NCBI RefSeq assembly: GCF_036946125.1 | Contig: NZ_JAQIJT010000001.1 | Span: forward strand, 1,078,501-1,142,500 | Source of the DNA: Sphingomonas adhaesiva | GTDB lineage: Bacteria > Pseudomonadota > Alphaproteobacteria > Sphingomonadales > Sphingomonadaceae | DNA length: 64,000 bases | Direction: 5' to 3' | In this document: positions 52,864 through 61,407 of the stretch, in pieces | How positions within the stretch are numbered: position 1 is the first letter of the stretch | Layout: every line of letters starts with the position of its first letter | Position numbers and translations under genes: made by a program | Notes under the pieces: model-generated | The model's input: the letters and a program-made list of their open reading frames with translations, nothing else | Databases searched by the model: none | Told to the model about the DNA's origin: nothing

Positions 52864-55800
52864 ATGCACCAGCGATTGCTTCGCCGTTCGATCCTTGCCG
52901 CCGGTACCTGCACCCTCGCGCTGGTCGCGACCCAGGCCGCGGCGCAGACCGCGCTTCCCGAAAGCCCGCCCGCCTCGATCGAGGAAGCCGAACAGAGCGC
53001 CGCGCCGCCGCCCGCCGAGGACATCGTCATCACCGGATCGCGCATCGCGCGCCCCGATTATGTCGCCAACTCGCCGATCGTCTCGCTGTCGCAGGATACG
53101 CTGGAGAATACCGGCCGCGTGACGGTGGAAAGCGCGCTGACCCAGCTGCCGCAGTTCAGCGGCGCGTTCGGTGCGGCCAACGGCGGCTCGACCTCGACCG
53201 GGCTGAACGGCGGGCAGGCCTATGCCTCGCTGCGCGGGCTGGGGGCCAAGCGCACGCTGCTGCTGCTCGACGGTCGCCGCATCCAGCCGTCGAACCCCGA
53301 CGGCTCGGTCGACCTCAACATCCTGCCCGAGGCGCTGATCGAGAATATCGAGGTCATCACGGGCGGTGCGTCCACCACCTACGGGTCGGATGCGACCGCG
53401 GGCGTCGTCAACTTCCGGCTGAAGCGCAACTTCAAGGGGCTGGAGCTGAACGGCCAGACCGGCGTCAGCAATTACGGCGACGGCAATTCCTATCGCCTGA
53501 CCGGCACGGTCGGATCGAAGTTCGCCGACGATCGCGGCTCCGCGGTACTGTCGGTCGACTACACCCGGCGCGACCGCGCGTTCCAGCAGGGACGCGACTA
53601 TTACACCTTCCGCCAGTCGACCCCGGGGCTGTCGACCATTCCGCAGGGGACCGCGCTGTTCGGGGCGAACCTGCCCCGGCTGCAGGCGGTGAACGACGTA
53701 TTTCAGGGCCAATACGGCACACCGGCGCTGCGCGGAAACGCGGCAGGCCGCTACACCGGGCAGATCGGCTTCAACACCGATCAGACGCTGTTCTCCACGG
53801 TGGGCGTGCCGGTCTACAACTTCCGCGATCCCCAGACCGACGAAGCGTATATCGTCAATTCCGGCACGAATTCGCAGCAGATCAACTTCGGCTACAACGG
53901 CTCCTCGATCCAGGCCGATCTCAGTCGCTGGACGCTGTTCGGCAAGGCGGATTACGACGTCACCGACAATGTGAAGGCGTTCGTCCAGGCGACCTACACC
54001 ACCTATACCACGATCGGCATCACGAACCCGACGCTGGCATCGAACGTCTATGCCCTGAGCGTACCGACGACGAACCCGTACATACCGCAATCTTTCCAGA
54101 CGATCCTGCAATCGCGTGACAGGCCGAACGATCCGTTCGTCTTCTACAAGGCATTCAATATCCTGGGGCCGCGCATTCAGCGGTACGATTACGATGTCTA
54201 TCAGTTCACCGCCGGACTCTCCGGCAAGGTCGGCATCCGCGACTGGACCTGGGACGTCTACGCCTCGACCAGCCGCACCAAATATTCGAACGAACAGCGC
54301 GGCGGCGCCTCGGCCAGCGCGACGGCGCAGCTGCTCAACTCGCCCACGGGCGGCAGCGAGCTGTGCCAGGGCGGGTTCAATCCGTTCGGCAACCTCACCC
54401 CGTCGCAGGCCTGCATCGACTTCATTTCGCGCCGCACGCTCAACACCAACGAGCTGAAGCAGCGCACGGTAGAGGGCACGATGCAGGGCAGCCTGTTCTC
54501 GCTGCCCGCGGGCGACGTGCGCTTCGCGCTCGGCGCGGACTATCGCTTCAACGGCTATTCCTTCACCCCGGACACGCAGCTGTCGCTGCCCAACGGCACC
54601 AGCGACATTCTCGGTTATTCGGTGCTGCGCGCCGCCGATGGCGAGGTGAATACCGGCGAGCTGTTCGCGGAACTGCTGGTGCCGGTGCTCCACGACCTGC
54701 CCCTGATCCAGCAGCTCGATCTCGACCTCGGGTACCGCTATTCGAAATACGACACGATCGGCGGCGTTCACGCGTACAAGGCGGACGTGACCTGGCGGGT
54801 GTTCGAGCCGTTGCGGCTGCGCGGCGGGTACAATCGCGCGATCCGCGCGCCCAGCGTGGGCGAGCTGTTCGCGCCGATCTCCACCGCCTCGGTGGCGGTC
54901 GGCACGGCGAGCGCCACGACGACGAACGGCGATCCGTGCGACACCCGTTCCTCCTATCGCCAGAGCACGAATGCGAATGCGGCCGCCGTGCGTAACCTGT
55001 GTCTGGCGCAAGGAATCCCGGCCAACTTCATCGACAGCTATCAGCTCGGCACGGCGCAGGTCTTCGCGCTGACCGGCGGCAACCCGCAGCTGAAGGAGGA
55101 GGTGGCCGATACCTTCTCCGCCGGCGGCGTGCTCCAGTCGCCGTTCGCGGGCATGTTCAAGAATTTGTCGCTCTCGGTCGATTTCTACTCGATCAAGATC
55201 AAGGGTGCGGTCGGGCCGCTCAATATCGGGCAGGTATTCCAGTTCTGCTTCAATTCGGGCGGCAACAATCCGACCTATTCGGCGACGAACTACTATTGCT
55301 CGCTCATCACGCGCAGGACCGATACCGGCGTCCCGCTCAACCCGCTCCAGCCGCTGCTGAACCTTGGCAATTACGAGGTGCGCGGGATCGACTTCCAGTT
55401 CGACTGGCGCTTCCCCGTCGGGCCGGGCAATGTCGCGATCAATTCGGCGGTCAGCTACCTCGACACGTTCAAGGTGCGCGCGCTGCCGGGCGCACCGACC
55501 TATGACTATGCGGGATCGATCGGGTACAATGTCGATACCACGGCGGGCATCGCGCACCCGCGGTGGAAGGCGATCACCTCGTTCAACTATTCGCTGGGTC
55601 AGGCGAGCCTGGGGCTGCGCTGGCGCTATATCGACAGCATGATAAACTCGGCGAAGGTGGTGACGCCCGCCAGCACGACGCGCGGCGTGGTCGCCTATAA
55701 CGTGTTCGATCTCAACGCGCGGTTCGAGATGGACGAGACGACCGAATTCCGGCTGGGCGCGACCAACCTCTTCAACCGCGCGCCGCCGCAATATGGTGAT

Positions 55801-55878
55801 ATCGAGGCGACGTACGACGCGCAGAATTACGACGTGATCGGCCGCTACTTCTTCATCGGCGCGACGAAGAAGTTCTGA
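52864..55878 (+). CDS. TonB-dependent outer membrane receptor
   Basis: A 1004-residue receptor with a signal peptide (to about 28, AAAQ), a TonB-box-like segment (EDIVITGSR), a plug domain (about 55-170: VESALTQLPQFSG, AYASLRGLGAKRTLLLLDGRR, ASTTYGSDATAGVVNFRLKR) and a 22-strand-type barrel ending YFFIGATKKF with aromatic C-terminus. It imports an unidentified ligand using TonB energy. The exported amidohydrolase gene follows on the same strand after 64 bp, hinting at a conjugated peptide or aryl-amide substrate. Confidence 0.92.
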   Translation: MHQRLLRRSILAAGTCTLALVATQAAAQTALPESPPASIEEAEQSAAPPPAEDIVITGSRIARPDYVANSPIVSLSQDTLENTGRVTVESALTQLPQFSGAFGAANGGSTSTGLNGGQAYASLRGLGAKRTLLLLDGRRIQPSNPDGSVDLNILPEALIENIEVITGGASTTYGSDATAGVVNFRLKRNFKGLELNGQTGVSNYGDGNSYRLTGTVGSKFADDRGSAVLSVDYTRRDRAFQQGRDYYTFRQSTPGLSTIPQGTALFGANLPRLQAVNDVFQGQYGTPALRGNAAGRYTGQIGFNTDQTLFSTVGVPVYNFRDPQTDEAYIVNSGTNSQQINFGYNGSSIQADLSRWTLFGKADYDVTDNVKAFVQATYTTYTTIGITNPTLASNVYALSVPTTNPYIPQSFQTILQSRDRPNDPFVFYKAFNILGPRIQRYDYDVYQFTAGLSGKVGIRDWTWDVYASTSRTKYSNEQRGGASASATAQLLNSPTGGSELCQGGFNPFGNLTPSQACIDFISRRTLNTNELKQRTVEGTMQGSLFSLPAGDVRFALGADYRFNGYSFTPDTQLSLPNGTSDILGYSVLRAADGEVNTGELFAELLVPVLHDLPLIQQLDLDLGYRYSKYDTIGGVHAYKADVTWRVFEPLRLRGGYNRAIRAPSVGELFAPISTASVAVGTASATTTNGDPCDTRSSYRQSTNANAAAVRNLCLAQGIPANFIDSYQLGTAQVFALTGGNPQLKEEVADTFSAGGVLQSPFAGMFKNLSLSVDFYSIKIKGAVGPLNIGQVFQFCFNSGGNNPTYSATNYYCSLITRRTDTGVPLNPLQPLLNLGNYEVRGIDFQFDWRFPVGPGNVAINSAVSYLDTFKVRALPGAPTYDYAGSIGYNVDTTAGIAHPRWKAITSFNYSLGQASLGLRWRYIDSMINSAKVVTPASTTRGVVAYNVFDLNARFEMDETTEFRLGATNLFNRAPPQYGDIEATYDAQNYDVIGRYFFIGATKKF

Positions 55879-55893
55879 TCGATCGATCGTGGC

Positions 55894-55921
55894 CGTCATC
55901 CCCGCGCAGCCGGGGATGACG
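55894..55921. terminator. Short hairpin between receptor and amidohydrolase
   Basis: CGTCATCCCCG and its complement form an 11 bp perfect stem with a 6 nt loop. It may attenuate or stabilise the message between the two genes; no T-run follows. Confidence 0.45.
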
Positions 55922-55942
55922 TGGTTATCAGGGAGAAGGTTC

Positions 55943-57400
55943 ATGAAGACGATCGCACTGGCCGCGGCACTGCTCGCCGGCACCGCGCTGCCCGCCGCCG
56001 CCGAGCCGCTGGCGCCCGCCGACAGCCGGCAGATCCTGGCCAACGTCACCGCGGACGAGAAGCCGCTGGCCGATGCCGCGCTCCAGATCTGGAAGTTCGC
56101 CGAGGTCGGCTATCAGGAGACGCAGAGCTCCGCGCTCCTTCAGCAGCGGCTGAAGGCGGCGGGCTTCGCGGTCACGGCGGGCGTCGCAGGGGAGCCGACC
56201 GCATTCGTCGCCAGCTTCAGGAACGGCGCCGGCCCGATCATCGGCGTCCTCGCCGAATTCGACGCGCTGCCCGGGCTGGCGCAGGCCGCGGTGCCCGAGC
56301 GGCAGCCGATCGCCGGCATCGCCGGCCATGGCTGCGGCCACAATCTGTTCGGTGCCGCCAGCAGCTATGCCGCGATCGCGGTCAAGCAGTGGATGGTGGA
56401 GAACGACGTGAAGGGCGAGATCCGCGTCTATGGCACCCCGGCCGAGGAGGGCGGCTCGGGCAAGGTCTATATGGTGCGCGACGGGCTGTTCAAGGATGTC
56501 GACACCGTGCTTCACTGGCACCCCGGCAATACCAATTCGGCGTCGCAGGGGCCGAGCATGGCCAATATCTCGGGCAAGTTCCGCTTCCACGGGAAGTCGG
56601 CGCATGCGGCGGGCAATCCGGACAAGGGCCGCTCCGCGCTCGACGGGGTCGAGGCGATGGACGCGATGGTCAATCTGATGCGCGAGCATATCCCCGACCG
56701 CACCCGCATCCATTATGTCATCACCAACGGCGGCAAGGCCCCCAACGTCGTGCCGGACGAGGCCGAGGTCTATTATTACGTCCGCCACATGAACCCCGAG
56801 ATCGTGAAGTCGGTGTGGGAATGGGTGAAGCAGGCCGCCGCCGGCGCGGCGATGGGCACCCAGACGAAGATGGACGTCGAGGTGACCGGGGGCGTCTATT
56901 CGATGCTCCCCAACGAGGCGCTGATGAAGGTCATGGACCGCTCGCTCCATACCGCGGGCGCGATCACCTGGACCCCGGAGGAGATCGCCTTCGGACAGAA
57001 GATCCAGACGACCTTCGCCCCCGGTGCGCCCGCGCTGTCGAGCGTCGGGGAGATCCAGCCGGCGCGGATCGAGGACGAGGCTCTGGGCGGCTCGACCGAC
57101 GTGTCCGACGTCAGCTGGGTGGTGCCGACCGTGGGCCTGTCGACCGCGACCTTCGTGCCGGGCTCGGCCGGGCACAGCTGGCAGAACGTCGCCGCGGCGG
57201 GCGGCAGCATCGGCGTGAAGGGGGCGGTGCTCGCGGCGAAGACGCTGGCGCTGACCGCGGCCGACCTGTTCCGCTCGCCCGACACGATCGCCGCGGCCAA
57301 GCAGGAGTTCGCGGCCAAGCGCGGTCCGAACTTCGAATACAAGGCGATGCTGGGCGACCGCAAACCCCCGCTCGACTATCGCAAGACCGGGGCGGAGTAA
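55943..57400 (+). CDS. Exported M20 amidohydrolase (AbgB-like)
   Basis: A 485-residue M20-family hydrolase with a signal peptide (to about 20, PAAA). Metal-site residues appear in LAEFDALPG, GHGCGHNLFG, GTPAEEGGSGK, and VLHWHPGN, as in p-aminobenzoyl-glutamate hydrolase subunit B. A dimerisation/lid insert follows HGKSAHAAGNPDKGRSALDGVEAMD. It hydrolyses an amide in the periplasm, presumably of the compound imported by the receptor upstream. GGGAGAAGG supports the ATG at 55943. Confidence 0.87.
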   Translation: MKTIALAAALLAGTALPAAAEPLAPADSRQILANVTADEKPLADAALQIWKFAEVGYQETQSSALLQQRLKAAGFAVTAGVAGEPTAFVASFRNGAGPIIGVLAEFDALPGLAQAAVPERQPIAGIAGHGCGHNLFGAASSYAAIAVKQWMVENDVKGEIRVYGTPAEEGGSGKVYMVRDGLFKDVDTVLHWHPGNTNSASQGPSMANISGKFRFHGKSAHAAGNPDKGRSALDGVEAMDAMVNLMREHIPDRTRIHYVITNGGKAPNVVPDEAEVYYYVRHMNPEIVKSVWEWVKQAAAGAAMGTQTKMDVEVTGGVYSMLPNEALMKVMDRSLHTAGAITWTPEEIAFGQKIQTTFAPGAPALSSVGEIQPARIEDEALGGSTDVSDVSWVVPTVGLSTATFVPGSAGHSWQNVAAAGGSIGVKGAVLAAKTLALTAADLFRSPDTIAAAKQEFAAKRGPNFEYKAMLGDRKPPLDYRKTGAE

Positions 57401-57410
57401 GCACCTTTCC

Positions 57411-57486
57411 CGTCATTGCGAGCGGAGCGAAGCAATCCAGTGTCCCGCGCGCTGCGCTGGATTGCTTCGCTACGCTCGCAATGACG
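57411..57486. repeat. 30 bp inverted repeat between convergent genes
   Basis: Arms CGTCATTGCGAGCGGAGCGA... (57411-57440) and 57457-57486 pair with one mismatch over 30 bp around a 16 nt loop. This type of CTGGATTGCTTCGC palindrome is widespread in bacterial genomes. Placed between convergent genes it can serve as a bidirectional terminator. Confidence 0.8.
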
Positions 57487-57494
57487 GCCAATTT

Positions 57495-58400
57495 CTACGG
57501 ATAGCTCACCGTCTTCGGCGCCAGCTCCGGCAGCGGGATCCACTCCGACTCGCCCGGCACGCTCGCGAAGCGCCCCTCCTTCCATGCGCGCTTCGCCTCG
57601 TTGATCGCCTCGCGCGAGGAGTGGACGAAGTTCCACCACACGTGCCGCGGCGTCGCGAAGGCCGCGCCCCCCGCCAGCATCGCCCGCCCGCCGGTGGCCG
57701 ACGACAGCGTCGCCGCCACGCCGGGGCGCAGCACGTACAGCCGCTGCGGTTCCAGCGTCACGCCGTCCAGCGTCGCCTCGCCGTTCACCAGATAGACCGC
57801 GCGCTCGTCCGCGCCGGCATCGACCGGCACGCGGGCTCCCGCGTCCAGCGCGATGTCGGCATAGATGGTGGACGCCAGCGTCGTGGTCGGCGCGGCCGTG
57901 CCCCACAATTCGCCCATGATGACGCGCGCGCGGGCGCCGTGCGCCTCGACCACCGGCAGCCGCTCGACCGCGACATGCTCGAACGCGGGGGCGACCTCCT
58001 CCTGTCCGTCGGGCAGCGCGAGCCAGGTCTGGATCCCCGCCAGCGCCGGGCCGTCGGGGCGCACATCGGCGGGCGAGCGCTCGGAATGGACGATCCCCGT
58101 GCCCGCCGTCATCAGATTGACCGCGCCGGGCGTGATCCGCGCATCGGTGCCCAGCGAATCGCGGTGCTGGAACGCCCCCTCGAACAGATAGGTGACGGTC
58201 GACAGCCCGATATGCGGGTGCGGGCGCACGTCGACGCCGCCGCCCAGCGGCAGATGCGCGGGGCCCATCTGGTCGAAGAAGATGAACGGCCCCACCATCG
58301 TCCGCTCGCGTTGCGGCAGCGTGCGATGCACCTTGAACCCGCCCAGATCGTGTGTGACGGGCAGGAGGGTCTGGAGGATCGCATCGTCGCGCACCGACAT
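57495..58400 (-). CDS. Pirin family protein
   Basis: A 301-residue bicupin of the pirin family. The N-terminal cupin has the metal ligands in GVDVRPHPHIGLSTVTYLFEG and HSER, plus GPFIFFDQMGP. The C-terminal cupin is degenerate. Pirins act as quercetinase-like dioxygenases or redox sensors. It starts at the ATG at 58400 and is divergent from the EcfG-linked small gene. Confidence 0.9.
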   Translation of the reverse strand: MSVRDDAILQTLLPVTHDLGGFKVHRTLPQRERTMVGPFIFFDQMGPAHLPLGGGVDVRPHPHIGLSTVTYLFEGAFQHRDSLGTDARITPGAVNLMTAGTGIVHSERSPADVRPDGPALAGIQTWLALPDGQEEVAPAFEHVAVERLPVVEAHGARARVIMGELWGTAAPTTTLASTIYADIALDAGARVPVDAGADERAVYLVNGEATLDGVTLEPQRLYVLRPGVAATLSSATGGRAMLAGGAAFATPRHVWWNFVHSSREAINEAKRAWKEGRFASVPGESEWIPLPELAPKTVSYP

Positions 58401-58471
58401 GGCAGGCAGCCCTTTCTGCAGCGGGAAAACGCTGGCTAACAGCTTGATCGCGATCCGCAAAGCGCCCGCGC

Positions 58472-58496
58472 GGAACGGCGCGCGCCAGCGCCCGTT
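58472..58496 (+). promoter_or_regulatory. EcfG-type general stress promoter
   Basis: GGAAC (58472-58476), a 16 nt spacer, then CGTT (58493-58496), a full match to the alphaproteobacterial EcfG consensus. It sits 10 nt before the ATG of the downstream gene at 58506, so the transcript would have little or no leader. Confidence 0.55.
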
Positions 58497-58505
58497 ATTG
58501 CCGCC

Positions 58506-58874
58506 ATGACGAGCGCGAAGAACAAGACGCCGGCGCGGTTTGCGCCCCGATCCTCCACCCGGCGCACCGCCGCCATCGCCGCCACCGCGATCGGCGGCGT
58601 GGCGGCGGGCGCCGCCGCGGCGCTGAAGCTCGGCTGGCTCGACCGCTTCTTCGCCCATCCCGGCGATGCGGCGGGCGCGGAACATGCCGCGCCCGATCTC
58701 GCGGCCGATGCGCCCACCCCCGGCACGACCCGCGCGCCCGAGGCCTTCCGCCCGGACCCCACCGCCCCGGTCAGCGAGGCCGAGCGGGAGGCGTTGCGCC
58801 CCGCCACCGGAACCGCGCCGACGCTGTCGGCCACCGCGGGCGAGATGGCGAACCAGACCGGCGCGCCGGTCTGA
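58506..58874 (+). CDS. Small stress-linked hypothetical protein
   Basis: A 122-residue protein: basic N-terminus, one Ala/Gly-rich membrane-like helix (about 21-40), the GWLDRFFAHPGD motif, then an acidic Pro/Ala-rich tail. No family recognised. The EcfG-type promoter immediately upstream suggests induction in stationary phase or stress. It reads like an anchored cell-envelope protein (inference). Confidence 0.6.
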   Translation: MTSAKNKTPARFAPRSSTRRTAAIAATAIGGVAAGAAAALKLGWLDRFFAHPGDAAGAEHAAPDLAADAPTPGTTRAPEAFRPDPTAPVSEAEREALRPATGTAPTLSATAGEMANQTGAPV

Positions 58875-58924
58875 ACGCTTCGTCACCGAGCGTGTGAGGG
58901 AGAGCAGTGATGCGACAATCCCCT

Positions 58925-59038
58925 CTTCCGTTCCCCGGCGAAGGCCGGGGCCCAGTTGGGAAAACGCTGGTGATCGAGCGCTCGCTTCCTCACCGAAGCC
59001 TTCCCTGCTGGGCCCCGGCCTTCGCCGGGGAACGAAGA
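58925..59038. repeat. CCCCGGCGAAGGCCGGGG inverted repeat pair
   Basis: Arms of about 31 bp (58925-58955, 59008-59038) contain the same nested palindrome in opposite orientation, with one or two mismatches. This is the repeat type into which MITE-like copies 1 and 2 inserted, here seen intact. Confidence 0.75.
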
Positions 59039-59081
59039 ATTTAGAAGAGGTCCCGCTCAAGCCCGAGCCGCCGCGATCTCC

Positions 59082-59741
59082 TCAAAACCACCGCATCACC
59101 GTGCTCGGAAACGGCGTCCATGCTCCCACCCGGACCCCCGCCGCCGCCAGCGCGTCCCCGGTCCACGCATTGCACGTCCGCACGGCATCGTACCGCCCGC
59201 TCGCGGGGTAGAAAACGTCGTAGCCCGCATAGCCCGGCACCGCGGCCCCGCGCCGACGCGACCCGCGCACCACCGCCGCCAGCCGGCGATATTCCTCCCT
59301 GCGCAGCGTCACCGCGCGCACCTGCGGCCCCGCCACCGGGCGCGCGATATGCTCGACATGCAGGAGCGTGTCGTCGCTGCCCAGCGCGGCGCGCAGGATC
59401 GTCGACGGTCGCACGTCCCACCATGTCGGCGTGCCCAGGTAGAAGCCCCGCTCGCCCCATCCGACCGCGACATGGCCATGGTCCGCGTAGCGCGGATCGC
59501 GCAGGTCGCGCGCGGGAAAGTCACCGCGCCAGTCGATCCCCGCCGCGCGCACCGGCAGCACCAGTCCGGTGTGGATGCCGTTGTCCTCGACCCAGATCGT
59601 CACCCCGTCCGCCGGCGCGCGCCAGTCGGGGTTGCGCGGCACCAGCCCGCCGATCGCCCCCGCGATCGCATAGCCGAGCACCGCCAGCGCCACCGCGAGC
59701 ACTAGCCCGCGAAGGGTTCGCCTCAGAGGTCGAGCGCCCAT
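59082..59741 (-). CDS. DUF2459/TIGR02117 family protein
   Basis: A 219-residue protein with one N-terminal membrane or signal helix (about 10-32). The domain carries NGIHTGLVLPV, HVAVGWGERGFYLGTPTWWDV and TCNAWTGDALAAAGVRVG, with conserved His and Cys that could form a hydrolase-like site. Its function is unknown; relatives occur near urease or PHB genes. It overlaps prmA's end by 19 bp and ends the chemoreceptor-SDR-prmA operon. Confidence 0.83.
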   Translation of the reverse strand: MGARPLRRTLRGLVLAVALAVLGYAIAGAIGGLVPRNPDWRAPADGVTIWVEDNGIHTGLVLPVRAAGIDWRGDFPARDLRDPRYADHGHVAVGWGERGFYLGTPTWWDVRPSTILRAALGSDDTLLHVEHIARPVAGPQVRAVTLRREEYRRLAAVVRGSRRRGAAVPGYAGYDVFYPASGRYDAVRTCNAWTGDALAAAGVRVGAWTPFPSTVMRWF

Positions 59742-60676
59742 CCGTCGCGTCCGCGCGGATCGATCGGCGCGCCGGGCACGTGGCGCGTCGCCCCGGCCGT
59801 CAACCGCAGGATCGTCCAGTCGCCGCGCCGGTCGACCGCCTCCAGCGTGCAGCCGCAGGCGGCAAAGGCGGCGACCACCTGCTCGCGCTGCGTCTCCAGC
59901 AGCCCCGCCAGCACGATCGCGGCGCGCGGGGCGGCGATCGCCGCCACCTCCGGCGCCATCGAGATCAGCGGCCCGGCCAGGATGTTGGCGATGACGAGAT
60001 CGTAGGGCGCCGCCGCCGTAATCTCCGGCGACAAGGCGCCGTCCGCGACGATCAGCGCGATGTCGGCCACGTCGTTGGTCGCCATGTTCTCACGCGTGAC
60101 GAGGATCGCGGCGGGATCGATGTCGGTCGCGGTCACCCTCGCGGCGGGCCACAGGTGACGCGCGGCGAAGGCGAGCAGCCCGGTCCCGGTGCCGAGATCG
60201 ATCGCGTTCGTCACCGCCTGCGCGCTCAACCCCTCCAGCATGGCGAGGCACCCTGCGGTGGTGGCGTGATGCCCGGTGCCGAACGCCTGTCCGGCATCGA
60301 TCAGGAAGGCGCGGCCCCCCTCCGGCGCGGGGGTGGGGTGCGCGCTGGTATGGACGACGAAGCGTCCTTCGCGGATCGGCTCCAGCCCGGCCTGGCTCAT
60401 CGCCACCCAGTCTTCCGCGCCCAGCGGGGTCACCACCGGCTCGACCCCGGCGGCGCTCGGCACCAGCGCCTTCAGCGCGGCGAGCATTTCGGGCGAGGGG
60501 CGATCCTCGACATAGGCGTCCAGCCGCCAATGCTCGCGGTCGTCCTCGACTTCCTCGCTGGTCATCAGCACCGCATCGATCGCCAGATCGTCGGCGGCAT
60601 CGATCGCCTCGGCCTCGGCGCGGGTGCAGGGCAGGGTGACGCGCCAGCTGTCGACGCCGGTGTCGTCAGCGGACAT
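59723..60676 (-). CDS. prmA: Ribosomal protein L11 methyltransferase
   Basis: A 317-residue SAM-dependent enzyme trimethylating ribosomal protein L11. Family signatures are DAGQAFGTGHHATT, the SAM-binding IDLGTGTGLLAF, and the substrate loop VIANILAGPL. The N-terminal domain (about 1-100) is the L11-binding module. The start overlaps the SDR gene's end by 11 bp. Confidence 0.94.
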   Translation of the reverse strand: MSADDTGVDSWRVTLPCTRAEAEAIDAADDLAIDAVLMTSEEVEDDREHWRLDAYVEDRPSPEMLAALKALVPSAAGVEPVVTPLGAEDWVAMSQAGLEPIREGRFVVHTSAHPTPAPEGGRAFLIDAGQAFGTGHHATTAGCLAMLEGLSAQAVTNAIDLGTGTGLLAFAARHLWPAARVTATDIDPAAILVTRENMATNDVADIALIVADGALSPEITAAAPYDLVIANILAGPLISMAPEVAAIAAPRAAIVLAGLLETQREQVVAAFAACGCTLEAVDRRGDWTILRLTAGATRHVPGAPIDPRGRDGWALDL

Positions 60677-61379
60677 AGCTGGCTCCGTTGATGTCGAGCA
60701 CCGCGCCGGTCATCGATGCAGGCGCGTCGAGTGCCAGGAAGCGGATCATCGTCGCCACCTCCTCGGGCTGCGCGACGCGCCCCAGCGGGATGTCGGCGAG
60801 CAATCTGTCGCCGCCCCGGCTGGCGAGATAATCGTCGGCCATGCCGGTCATCGTGAAGCCGGGGCAGATCGCGAAGGCGAGGATGCCCTCTTTGGCATAG
60901 CCGCGCGCGATCGTCTTCGTCATCGCGACCATTCCCGCCTTCGCGGCGGCGTAATGCCAGTGCGCCGGGCTGTCGCCTCGGTAAGCGGCGCGGCTGGCGA
61001 CGTTGACCAGCCGGCCGCCATCTCCGCGAACCTGCCAATGCCGGATCGCACGGCGGCTGAGCTGCGCGGCGGCGGTCAGGTTGACCTGCATCGCGCGCGC
61101 CCAGCCGTCGCGCCATGCGTCGTCGTCGCCGTCGATCGGGTTGGCCTCGAACACGCCGGCATTGTTGACCAGCACGTCGATACGCCCGTCCAGCCGGTCG
61201 AGCGCATCCCGCCACAGCCGGTCGACCGCATCGGGATCGGCGAAGTCGGCGGCGAGCATATGGTCCGCGCCGGCGGTGGTGGCCTGCCCGACGAGCGTGA
61301 CGTCGGGGACGGTGGACAGGGTGGCGACCGCGGCGGCGCCGATGCCGCGGCTGGCGCCGGTCAACAGGATGTGCGTCAT
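60666..61379 (-). CDS. Short-chain dehydrogenase/reductase (FabG-like)
   Basis: A 237-residue classical SDR with TGASRGIG cofactor motif, NNAG, catalytic Ser in VNVASRAAY and YxxxK in HYAAAKAGM. CPGFTMTGM and a C-terminal VLDINGASYVR finish the fold. NAD(P)H-dependent, on an unidentified carbonyl or alcohol. It is 28 nt downstream of the chemoreceptor gene and overlaps prmA. Confidence 0.88.
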   Translation of the reverse strand: MTHILLTGASRGIGAAAVATLSTVPDVTLVGQATTAGADHMLAADFADPDAVDRLWRDALDRLDGRIDVLVNNAGVFEANPIDGDDDAWRDGWARAMQVNLTAAAQLSRRAIRHWQVRGDGGRLVNVASRAAYRGDSPAHWHYAAAKAGMVAMTKTIARGYAKEGILAFAICPGFTMTGMADDYLASRGGDRLLADIPLGRVAQPEEVATMIRFLALDAPASMTGAVLDINGASYVR

Positions 61380-61407
61380 GCCGGGGCGTGTAGCGGCCCC
61401 GGCGACG

